Shown one piece after another: positions 6,679 through 12,974 of a DNA stretch of 21,412 nt. Location: positions 1-21,412 of the forward strand of contig JAQBWG010000007.1 in the NCBI GenBank assembly GCA_027625225.1, given 5' to 3'. The translations under genes were made by a program, and so were the position numbers. The notes under the pieces were generated by a model that did no database searches, had not been told where the DNA came from, and saw only the letters and a program-made list of their open reading frames with translations. The first letter of the stretch is position 1; each line of letters begins with the position of its first letter. This DNA is from Chloroflexota bacterium. Lineage in GTDB: Bacteria; Chloroflexota; Dehalococcoidia; Lucifugimonadales; VGZR01.

Positions 6679-7398
6679 GTGCCAACACAAAAGAAGATCA
6701 CCGAAGTCGAAGAGCTTCAACAGATTATCTCCGGAAGCTCGATTGCGATTTCCACGAACTACGCCGGACAGAGTGTGGCGTCCATGACCGCGTTGCGCCG
6801 TACTCTTCGCGAGAAGGGTGTGGACTACAAGGTGGTGAAGAATACCCTCTTGGGGATTGCCGCGGACAACGCAGGCCAGCCGACCCTTCGTGAGATTGTG
6901 AACGGCCCGACCGGCCTGGTCTTCGGGGCGGGAGATCCCACCGAAGCGGCCAAAATTCTCGTCGAGTATATAAAGAGCTCCAAGTCAACGTTGCAAATCA
7001 TCGGTGGTGTCATGGACACCACGACGCTGACCCCGGATGAAGTGCAAAAGCTTGCCGAACTGCCGACCAAGCCCGAGTTGGTAGCCCTGCTTCTCAGGCA
7101 AATGCAATCGCCAATCGCCGGCCTTGTGTATGTGCTGAGTGCGCCGCTGTCCGCCCTTGCAACCGTGCTCCAGCGCAAGATAGAGAAGGGCGACGATACG
7201 CCCGCACCTGCGGCTGCTGAGGCGAAAGCTGAAGAAAAGCCTGCGGAAGAGCCAAAGGCCGAAGCCGCGGAGCCAGTCGCTGAGACTGTGACCGAAAAGA
7301 CTGAAAGCAAGCCGGTCAAGGAAGCTGCGCCTGAGGTTGAGCAACCATCGAATGAAGCCGAAGAGGCTCCTCAAGAAGCGGAACAAAAAGAAGAATAG
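6679..7398 (+). CDS. rplJ: 50S ribosomal protein L10 with long acidic/Ala-rich tail
   Basis: Base of the ribosomal stalk; it binds 23S rRNA and carries L7/L12 dimers. The GTG at 6679 is chosen because GGAG (6668-6671) sits seven bases upstream and the protein then starts MPTQKKITEVEELQQ, the normal L10 N-terminus. An earlier in-frame ATG at 6628 lies before the attenuator hairpin and is not credible. The protein has 239 residues; the L10 fold and the L12-binding helix account for about 170. The last roughly 69 residues (from about 171) are low-complexity Ala/Glu/Lys/Pro sequence such as EAKAEEKPAEEPKAEAAEPV, probably disordered. rplL follows after 46 bases. Confidence 0.96.
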   Translation: MPTQKKITEVEELQQIISGSSIAISTNYAGQSVASMTALRRTLREKGVDYKVVKNTLLGIAADNAGQPTLREIVNGPTGLVFGAGDPTEAAKILVEYIKSSKSTLQIIGGVMDTTTLTPDEVQKLAELPTKPELVALLLRQMQSPIAGLVYVLSAPLSALATVLQRKIEKGDDTPAPAAAEAKAEEKPAEEPKAEAAEPVAETVTEKTESKPVKEAAPEVEQPSNEAEEAPQEAEQKEE

Positions 7399-7444
7399 CC
7401 AACCAGTTACAAACTAAAGCAACAAAACGGAGGATAGGAATATC

Positions 7445-7831
7445 ATGGCAACCACGTCCAAAGACGAAATACTGGAATCTATCAAAGGCATGTCCGTGCT
7501 GGAGCTCTCCGAGCTCGTAAAGGCACTGGAAGAAGCCTTCGGTGTGAGTGCCGCTGCGCCGGTCGCCGCTGTGGCCGCCGGACCTGCCGCTGCCGCCGCT
7601 GCCGGAAGCGACGAAGAGCAGTTCGAATTTGCCGTTACCCTCAAGGAGATTGGTCCCAATAAGATTAACGTCATTAAGGCCGTTCGCGAGGTGACGACCC
7701 TCGGGCTGAAAGAGGCGAAGGATCTCGTTGAGGCTGCTCCGTCCGAGGTAAAAGCCGGCGTTAACAAGGACGAGGCCAAGACTATCAAAGAGAAGCTTGA
7801 GGCCGCTGGCGCAACCGTCGAAGTTAAGTAA
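7445..7831 (+). CDS. rplL: 50S ribosomal protein L7/L12
   Basis: Multi-copy stalk protein that recruits the translational GTPases. It has 128 residues. There is an N-terminal dimerisation/L10-binding region (about 1-35), an Ala/Gly/Pro hinge (about 36-56, AAPVAAVAAGPAAAAAAG) and the C-terminal domain with the conserved FAVTLKEIGPNKINVIKAVREVTTLGLKEAKDLVE. The ATG has a strong GGAGGA site 10 bases upstream. Here rplL is followed by a hairpin and a convergent peptidase gene rather than rpoB. Confidence 0.97.
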   Translation: MATTSKDEILESIKGMSVLELSELVKALEEAFGVSAAAPVAAVAAGPAAAAAAGSDEEQFEFAVTLKEIGPNKINVIKAVREVTTLGLKEAKDLVEAAPSEVKAGVNKDEAKTIKEKLEAAGATVEVK

Positions 7832-7880
7832 CCCGGTCCGGATTGTTCTCCCAGGGAGAATAATCTAACGAAGATATAAA

Positions 7881-7920
7881 AAGAGCCGTTCACATGGACT
7901 TGTCCATGTGAACGGCTCTT
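7881..7920. terminator. Long perfect hairpin between convergent rplL and peptidase genes
   Basis: A 40-base perfect inverted repeat with 19-bp arms (AAGAGCCGTTCACATGGAC and its complement) around two bases. On the minus strand the stem is followed by TTTTTAT, a proper U-tract for ending the peptidase transcript. On the plus strand the tract is short (CTCTTAG), so for rplL it may act more as a 3'-end stabiliser or weak terminator. Confidence 0.85.
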
Positions 7921-7934
7921 AGCGTTCTAAAGCG

Positions 7935-9017
7935 TTATCCCTTGCGAATAAGGGCCTCGCAGAAGTGTGCCGCATCCACCAGACCGGGAATGGATACATT
8001 CTCCCGCACCGTATGCATACCGGTGTCGGCCATGCCCACCACCACAGACTTAATGTCGTTCAGCCTGAACACGTTGCCGTCCGTCCCGCCGCCAGATGGC
8101 CGCATGTGCGGTTTTAGGCCTAGCGAGTCCAGCGTGGTCACGATGCGCTTGAGCATGGGGTCGTCCTGTGGGATGTCGTAGTGCTCGAACTGGGTGTGCA
8201 TGTGATCCTCAATCTTTGCCTCGGGGAACATCTTCCGTACATCGTCCAGCACACCCTTCACCTGCAGCCGGACACTGTCTATCGTCTCCAGACTTTGGCT
8301 GCGGAACTCACCCACCACCTTCGTCACTTCGGGCACCGTGTTCCGCACGTAGCCGCCCTCGATGAGGCCCACGTTGAATGTCGTACCCTCGTCCAGACGC
8401 CCTTGAGGCAGCCTGGTAATCATCTCGGCAGCCACTCGAATCGCGGACAGGCCCTTTTCCGGCTCCACGCCAGCGTGGGCTGCGCGACCAGTGATTTCGA
8501 TATCGAAACCGATGTAGGTGGGACTGGCGATGGTGATGGTGTTCACAGGCCCCTCACCGTCGAACACCACAGCATCTTTCGCCCGAATCATGGATAGGTC
8601 GAGGTTGTGTGCTCCCTGAAGTCCGGTTTCCTCTTCCTTGGTGATGGCTAACTGGAAGGGGATGTGCGGGGTGTTGTCTTCGGTGATGGATTCCAGCGCT
8701 TCCAGTATGGCTGCCAAACCTGCCTTTGCGTCGCCTCCGATGATGGTTGTGCCGTCCGAGCGGATACGGTCGCCATCGATGATGGGCTTGATGCCCCGGC
8801 CAGGCTCTACCGTGTCCATATGCACCGATATCAGCAGCGGCACGCCGTCACCCTTGCTGTCGGCGATGATGTTGCCGTACGAATCCAGCTTCACCGTGAG
8901 GCCGTAGCTTTCCAGCCGCGGAATCAGGTGCCGTGTTATCTCGTCTTCCTCGCCCGACACGCTGTCTATTTGCACGATGTCGGTGAACGTCTTTACGATG
9001 CGGTCTCGGTTAATCAT
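7935..9017 (-). CDS. M20 family metallopeptidase, PepT-like (tripeptide aminopeptidase type)
   Basis: Probable cytoplasmic di-zinc exopeptidase acting on small peptides. It has 360 residues. Metal and catalytic positions of the M20 family are visible: HMD (H66, D68), GGDAKAG (D96), the glutamate pair in TKEEETG (E129-E130), FDGEGP (D153), GRAAHAG in the lid domain and the final metal histidine region GMADTGMHTVRENV. The ATG at 9017 is chosen because GGGGAG lies five bases upstream and the family N-terminus fits; the open frame continues to 9332 but runs through the promoter. Substrate cannot be read from sequence: PepT, a PepT-like carboxypeptidase or an N-acyl amino-acid hydrolase are all possible. 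Confidence 0.88.
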   Translation of the reverse strand: MINRDRIVKTFTDIVQIDSVSGEEDEITRHLIPRLESYGLTVKLDSYGNIIADSKGDGVPLLISVHMDTVEPGRGIKPIIDGDRIRSDGTTIIGGDAKAGLAAILEALESITEDNTPHIPFQLAITKEEETGLQGAHNLDLSMIRAKDAVVFDGEGPVNTITIASPTYIGFDIEITGRAAHAGVEPEKGLSAIRVAAEMITRLPQGRLDEGTTFNVGLIEGGYVRNTVPEVTKVVGEFRSQSLETIDSVRLQVKGVLDDVRKMFPEAKIEDHMHTQFEHYDIPQDDPMLKRIVTTLDSLGLKPHMRPSGGGTDGNVFRLNDIKSVVVGMADTGMHTVRENVSIPGLVDAAHFCEALIRKG

Positions 9018-9058
9018 CACGTCTCCCCAGATATGTATATGGCTATGCAGCCCACGCC

Positions 9059-9086
9059 ATTGTATTGGGTGCGGGAGAGGTGTCAA
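9059..9086 (-). promoter_or_regulatory. Near-consensus sigma-70 promoter of the M20 peptidase gene
   Basis: Read on the minus strand: perfect TTGACA (9086-9081), 16-base spacer, TACAAT (9064-9059). Transcription would start near 9052, giving a leader of about 35 bases before the ATG at 9017. This is the strongest promoter match in the window. Confidence 0.8.
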
Positions 9087-9101
9087 GCGTGGGTTTCGAT
9101 G

Positions 9102-9107
9102 TACAAT
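9102..9107 (+). promoter_or_regulatory. -10-like box before radC
   Basis: TACAAT on the plus strand, about 31 bases before the radC start, in the spacer shared with the divergent peptidase gene. No clear -35 box is present at the right distance. Its position overlaps the region just upstream of the peptidase -35 box. Confidence 0.35.
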
Positions 9108-9138
9108 CCTGCTGTTCTGCGTAACGAGGAGGATGGCG

Positions 9139-9855
9139 ATGACAGACCAGCCCCAGTACACAACTCTCATCCGCGACATGCCCACCGGCGAACGCCCGCG
9201 CGAACGCCTGCGCGACCTCGGCCCCGGCGCGCTCAGCACCTCCGAACTCATCGCCATTCTCTTGCGTACCGGCATCGAGGGCCAGAACGTTCTCAACCTC
9301 GCGGCTGCGCTCCTCGCTCGGTTCAGTGGCACCGGTGGACTGGCCCGCGCCTCGTTCGGCGAGCTGGCCGGTCACAAAGGCATGGGCGCCGCCAAAGCAT
9401 CACAGGTACTCGCTGCCTTTGAACTCGGACGCCGCCTTGTCTCACTTCATCCGGAAGACCGCGCAGTCATTCGCTCACCGCAGGACGTGCAAAACCTGCT
9501 CGGCCCGGAGATGGGCCTGCTCGATCAGGAACACCTGCGCGTCCTCTCGCTCACGACCAAGAACGAGGTCAAGGGCGTGCATCCCGTCTACGTCGGCAAC
9601 GTGAACAGTTCCATCGTCCGTGTCTCCGAGTTGCTGCGCCCCGCCGTGCGGGAGAACTGTCCGTCGGTCATCGTAGTCCATAACCACCCCTCCGGCGATC
9701 CGACGCCCAGCGCCGAGGACATCCTCATCACCCGCAAGATTCGCTCCGGCGCCGAGATGCTGGACATTGAGCTGCTGGACCATATAGTCATCGGCTCGAA
9801 GGGCTACGTCAGCATGAAAGAAAAGACGCTCGGGTTTCCCTCCGGCGGACGATAG
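9139..9855 (+). CDS. radC: RadC family protein (UPF0758, JAMM/MPN fold)
   Basis: It has 238 residues, normal for RadC. The N-terminal helix-hairpin-helix-like region (about 10-100) includes PRERLRDLGPGALSTSELIAILLRTG. The C-terminal MPN domain has the JAMM zinc motif HNHPSGDPTPSAED: H181, H183 and D194. Two in-frame ATGs, 9133 and 9139, follow GAGGAGG (9126-9132). The second is preferred because its spacing is six bases, while the first abuts the ribosome binding site. The cellular role of RadC is unsettled; the old link to DNA repair was not upheld. It is divergent from the M20 peptidase and precedes a cupin gene by 40 bases. Confidence 0.93.
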   Translation: MTDQPQYTTLIRDMPTGERPRERLRDLGPGALSTSELIAILLRTGIEGQNVLNLAAALLARFSGTGGLARASFGELAGHKGMGAAKASQVLAAFELGRRLVSLHPEDRAVIRSPQDVQNLLGPEMGLLDQEHLRVLSLTTKNEVKGVHPVYVGNVNSSIVRVSELLRPAVRENCPSVIVVHNHPSGDPTPSAEDILITRKIRSGAEMLDIELLDHIVIGSKGYVSMKEKTLGFPSGGR

Positions 9856-9859
9856 GGGA

Positions 9860-9865
9860 TATAAT
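9860..9865 (+). promoter_or_regulatory. Perfect -10 box before the small cupin
   Basis: TATAAT lies between radC and the cupin gene, with a predicted start about 24 bases before its ATG. The -35 region is poor, so this is tentative. Confidence 0.35.
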
Positions 9866-9895
9866 CCCGCCAACTGATTACCGAGGAGGAACCCA

Positions 9896-10195
9896 ATGGC
9901 CAAAGAGCGCAAGCTGGGCGACATCGCCACACACCTCATTCACGAGAACGAGCGCGTTCGCATCTGGAACCTTATCCTGGAACCGGGCGAGTCCAGCGCT
10001 TTCCATCATCACACCAACGACTACATCACCATCTCGCTGGAGGGCGACCGTATGAGGGTCGAGGGTGAGAAGGACGGCCCCAAGGAGATTGATGTTGAGC
10101 TTGGCGATTGGATGTATCGCTATGCCCACGAACCCCATATCGCGACCAACATCGGCAAAAAGCCGTTCAAAAACATCCTCATCGAATTCAAGTAG
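9896..10195 (+). CDS. Small single-domain cupin protein
   Basis: A 99-residue cupin. The beta-barrel's first metal motif is visible as GESSAFHHHTNDYITISLEG, with H37-H39 in place of the common GxxxxxHxH pattern; the second motif region is GDWMYRYAHEPHIATNIG, with H132-type spacing replaced by H at about 77 and 80. Metal binding is likely but no enzyme activity can be assigned. GAGGAGG lies upstream of the ATG at good spacing. A terminator follows directly. It could be a stand-alone sensor or small isomerase/dioxygenase-like protein. The second cupin in the window (11766-12212) is not closely similar by eye. Confidence 0.8.
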   Translation: MAKERKLGDIATHLIHENERVRIWNLILEPGESSAFHHHTNDYITISLEGDRMRVEGEKDGPKEIDVELGDWMYRYAHEPHIATNIGKKPFKNILIEFK

Positions 10196-10203
10196 TAAGT
10201 AAG

Positions 10204-10228
10204 AGGCCCCGCCAACCAGTGGGGCCTT
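10204..10228. terminator. Bidirectional terminator between cupin and bcp
   Basis: AGGCCCC (10204-10210) and GGGGCCT (10221-10227) form a 7-bp stem with a 10-base loop between two convergent genes. The plus-strand tail is TTTCAAG and the minus-strand tail is CTCTTACTTAC, both short U-rich runs. Confidence 0.65.
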
Positions 10229-10252
10229 TCAAGTTTGCAGAATAAGGCTAGG

Positions 10253-10714
10253 TTACGCCTTCGCCGCTTCCAATACCTCTGCGGCATGACCTTCCGGCTT
10301 TACCTTCGCCCATATCTTCTTGAGCTTTCCGTTCTCGTCTATGAGGAATGTCTTCCGAATCATCCCGACCGTCTTTTTCCCGAACGAGGTTTTTTCGCCC
10401 CATGCGCCGTACGCTGTGGATACCTTCTTGTCCGCGTCCGACAGCAGCGGGAAATTGAGGCTGAATTTGTTGATGAACTTATCGTGCGATTTCAAATCGT
10501 CCGCGCTCACGCCAAGCACCTGGATGCCCGCCTCGCGCAATTCGCTGTCGGCATCGCGGAACTCGCACGCCTCGACGGTGCAGCCCGGCGTGTCGTCCTT
10601 GGGGTAGAAGTACAGCGTGACCTGCTTGCCTGCAAGGCTCTTTAGTGAGATGCTCCCGCCGGTGGATGCGGGCAGATCGAAATCGGGTGCCTTGTCTCCA
10701 ACCTTCAACGCCAT
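10253..10714 (-). CDS. bcp: Thiol peroxidase, BCP/PrxQ type
   Basis: Reduces hydrogen and organic peroxides using a reactive cysteine, normally recharged by thioredoxin. It has 153 residues, typical for BCP. The motif YPKDDTPGCTVEACEFRD shows peroxidatic C45 and a second cysteine C50 five residues later, the atypical two-cysteine PrxQ arrangement. The start at 10714 (MALKVGDKAPDFDLPAST) is supported by GGAGG eight bases upstream; the frame continues to 10792 but nothing there looks coding. It is divergent from the ketopantoate reductase-like gene with an 80-base spacer. With the nickel superoxide dismutase 4 kb away it gives this region two oxidative-stress enzymes. Confidence 0.94.
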   Translation of the reverse strand: MALKVGDKAPDFDLPASTGGSISLKSLAGKQVTLYFYPKDDTPGCTVEACEFRDADSELREAGIQVLGVSADDLKSHDKFINKFSLNFPLLSDADKKVSTAYGAWGEKTSFGKKTVGMIRKTFLIDENGKLKKIWAKVKPEGHAAEVLEAAKA

Positions 10715-10794
10715 CGAAACGCCTCCGTCTGCTATAGTCTGTATCCGAACTTTGGCATGATACAACACCATACATCGGGGAGTGAAAAACACGG

Positions 10795-11721
10795 ATGAAG
10801 GTACTTATTGTAGGCTCAGGCGGCGTCGGCGGATTCTTCGGCGCCATGCTCCATCGCGGCGGACATGATGTCCTGTTTATGGCCCGCGGCGAACACCTCG
10901 AAGCCATTAAGAGTATCGTTCCCGGCAATTTCACCATTGAGAAGCCCAACGCCACCGACCGGCCCGACGGCTCATGGAAGGCCGACCTCGCCCTTTTCTG
11001 TGTGAAGAGCTATAGCAACGAAGAAGCTATCAAGATCATGCGTCCGGCTATCGGCCCCGACACCTCCATTATGACGCTACAGAACGGCATCGGTAGCGGC
11101 GACGCCTTGGCAGCCGCCTTTGGGCCGGAGGCCGTGCTACTCGGCGCCACGTATATCGACGCCGCCCGCCCCGAGCCAGGCCTTGTAGCCGTCGGACGCC
11201 ATACCCAGCGTATCGTGTTCGGCGAGGACGACCTGTCCCGCTCCGACCGTGCCGTGCGTGTCTACGAAGAGTTGAAGAAGGCTGAGCTGGACGTTTATCT
11301 GTCCGACAACGTTCACATCGACCTGTGGAAAAAGCTCATCTACATCTGCTGCCTCAGTGGCATGTGGTGTATCACCCGTGCCGAGTCGTTCACCCAGGTG
11401 CTGGAAAACGAGCGGACGCGCGACCTCGCCCTGCGTGTCATGCGCGAGGCCGCCGCTGTTGCCGCCGTCCGGCACGTACCGCTCGAAGCATCGGTTCCCG
11501 ACGATACGCTAGCCTATTTCGATAAGAATAGCTCCGATGTCACCTCGTCGATGTTTTTCGACCTCAAGCACGGTCGGCCTATCGAGGTCGGCGTGCTCAA
11601 CGGCGCGGTGTCCCGTCTGGGCGAACTGGCCGGTGTCCCCACGCCCGTCAACGACTTCATCACCTGGGCCCTCTCCATCCACGACGCAAATGCCCGCGCC
11701 GCCCAGAAGACGACCCCATAG
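10795..11721 (+). CDS. 2-dehydropantoate 2-reductase family protein (PanE/ApbA)
   Basis: NADPH-dependent ketoreductase family that makes pantoate for coenzyme A; many paralogues act on other 2-keto acids. It has 308 residues. The Rossmann motif VGSGGVGGFFGAML is at residues 6-19. The catalytic lysine is probably K179 in DLWKKLIYICC, and the C-terminal helical domain carries the SSMFFDLKHGRPIEVGVLNGAV run typical of PanE. The ATG is clear, but the ribosome binding site (GGGGAGTG) is about 12 bases away. No other pantothenate gene (panB, panC) is nearby. It precedes a cupin, a FAH-family hydrolase and an exporter, so a catabolic keto-acid role is as likely as coenzyme A synthesis. Confidence 0.85.
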   Translation: MKVLIVGSGGVGGFFGAMLHRGGHDVLFMARGEHLEAIKSIVPGNFTIEKPNATDRPDGSWKADLALFCVKSYSNEEAIKIMRPAIGPDTSIMTLQNGIGSGDALAAAFGPEAVLLGATYIDAARPEPGLVAVGRHTQRIVFGEDDLSRSDRAVRVYEELKKAELDVYLSDNVHIDLWKKLIYICCLSGMWCITRAESFTQVLENERTRDLALRVMREAAAVAAVRHVPLEASVPDDTLAYFDKNSSDVTSSMFFDLKHGRPIEVGVLNGAVSRLGELAGVPTPVNDFITWALSIHDANARAAQKTTP

Positions 11722-11765
11722 CCTGTTGTACACTCTTACACCGACTCACAACGAAGGAGCGACTC

Positions 11766-12212
11766 ATGGCCAAGCCTAACTATCACCGAAGTTTCGACGA
11801 CATCGAGCGGAGCGACCTCGTCCCCGGCGTCACCGCGCGGCCCATGTGGGGCGAGAAAATCATGATGAGTATCATCGAAATCAGCCCTAATGCCATCGTG
11901 CCAGAGCATGCCCACCCGCACGAGCAGGCAGGCATGGTGATCTACGGCGAGTTCGAGTTCACCATAGGCGGAGTGGCCAAGACCATCAAACAGGGCGACG
12001 CCTACATCATCCCCGGCAACGTGCCTCACGCCCTGGTCAACGGCCCCGGCCTTTCCGTCGCTCTCGACCTGTTTAGTCCGCCCCGTGAGGGCTATCAGAA
12101 GGCCGAGGCAAAGCTTGAGGATAAGTTCATCGTAAAGAAGGGCGCAAAGAAGCCCGCTGTCAAAAAGCCGGCGGCTGGTAAGAAAACCACCACTCGTCGC
12201 GCCAAGAACTAG
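11766..12212 (+). CDS. Cupin protein with lysine-rich C-terminal tail
   Basis: A 148-residue protein. Residues 1-110 form one cupin barrel: EHAHPHEQAGMVIYGEFEF supplies H48, H50 and probably E53, and PGNVPHAL supplies H88 as the later metal ligand. Residues 120-148 form a tail rich in Lys, Ala and Pro (KKGAKKPAVKKPAAGKKTTT) that resembles histone H1-like tails and is probably disordered and basic. AAGGAG lies eight bases before the ATG. The FAH hydrolase gene follows after nine bases, so the two are co-transcribed. The barrel resembles the cupins that accompany hydrolases in aromatic or keto-acid breakdown; substrate unknown. Confidence 0.82.
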   Translation: MAKPNYHRSFDDIERSDLVPGVTARPMWGEKIMMSIIEISPNAIVPEHAHPHEQAGMVIYGEFEFTIGGVAKTIKQGDAYIIPGNVPHALVNGPGLSVALDLFSPPREGYQKAEAKLEDKFIVKKGAKKPAVKKPAAGKKTTTRRAKN

Positions 12213-12221
12213 GCTGCTCAT

Positions 12222-12974
12222 ATGAACATAGCCCGCTTTTTCTGGGACGGTCGGATACGCTGGGGTATCGTCGAAGGCGATGACCTTCACGCCATTCGCG
12301 GCAACTTGTTTCGTGACCTGAAGCCTGGCAATCGCGTCTGCGCTGTGTCCGAGGCCCGTCTGCTGGCACCCATCGAACCGACGAACAAGGTCGTGGGCAT
12401 CGCGGTGAACTACGGCGACCGTGCCGGACGCAACGGCCCCGGCATCTTCATGAAACAGTCCGGCACCATCATCGGCCACCTCGACCCCATCGTGTATCCG
12501 CGCGTCTGCACCCGCGTCATCCACGAGGCCGAGCTTGGCATCGTCATCGGCCACACCGCACGGAACGTCAGCCCGTCCGGTGCCCTCGACTACGTCTTCG
12601 GCTACACCTGCGCCAATGACGTCAGTGCTGCTGAGATGAAAACCAATGATGTCGGCGCCGGCAGCAGCATGCGGGTGAAACAGTTCGACACCTTCTGCCC
12701 GCTCGGCCCGTTCATCGTTACAGGCCTGAACGGCGATAACCTCCGTGTGCAGTGCCGTGTCAACGGAAAGACCGAAGCGGACTCCTCCACCAGCCAGATG
12801 ATTTGGAACGTCGCCGAGCTGGTTTCCTGGGTCTCAACCGTCATGGCCCTCAATCCTGGCGACATCATCTCCGCCGGATGCCCTGAAATAGGGGACATTA
12901 ATATCGGCGACACCGTCGAAGTCGAAGTCGAAGGCATCGGTATCCTGCGTAACCCGGTGGTGGCCGACGGGTGA
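12222..12974 (+). CDS. Fumarylacetoacetate hydrolase (FAH) family protein
   Basis: Member of the family of divalent-metal C-C hydrolases and isomerases that handle acylpyruvates and homoprotocatechuate products. It has 250 residues, typical of the short bacterial form. Metal ligands can be placed at E102 and E104 (HEAELGIVIG) and D133 (ANDVSA). KQFDTFCPLGP is the usual substrate-side segment. The late family motif that normally reads GTPxGVG is altered here to SAGCPEIGDI, followed by GDTVEVEVEGIGILRNPV. The cupin ends nine bases upstream and the stop overlaps the MFS start (GTGA). The reaction cannot be fixed from sequence. Confidence 0.87.
   Translation: MNIARFFWDGRIRWGIVEGDDLHAIRGNLFRDLKPGNRVCAVSEARLLAPIEPTNKVVGIAVNYGDRAGRNGPGIFMKQSGTIIGHLDPIVYPRVCTRVIHEAELGIVIGHTARNVSPSGALDYVFGYTCANDVSAAEMKTNDVGAGSSMRVKQFDTFCPLGPFIVTGLNGDNLRVQCRVNGKTEADSSTSQMIWNVAELVSWVSTVMALNPGDIISAGCPEIGDINIGDTVEVEVEGIGILRNPVVADG

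Noticed and set aside
8977..9138. N-terminal extension of radC
   Set aside because: It overlaps the divergent peptidase start and promoter; GAGGAGG directly before 9133/9139 fixes the start.
9018..9332. N-terminal extension of the M20 peptidase
   Set aside because: It crosses the -35/-10 promoter boxes and part of radC; ATG 9017 has a proper ribosome binding site and family-like N-terminus.
10715..10794. Promoter boxes between bcp and the PanE-like gene
   Set aside because: TTGGCA (10752) and TACATC (10771) are only 13 bases apart and other hexamers match poorly, so no promoter is called.
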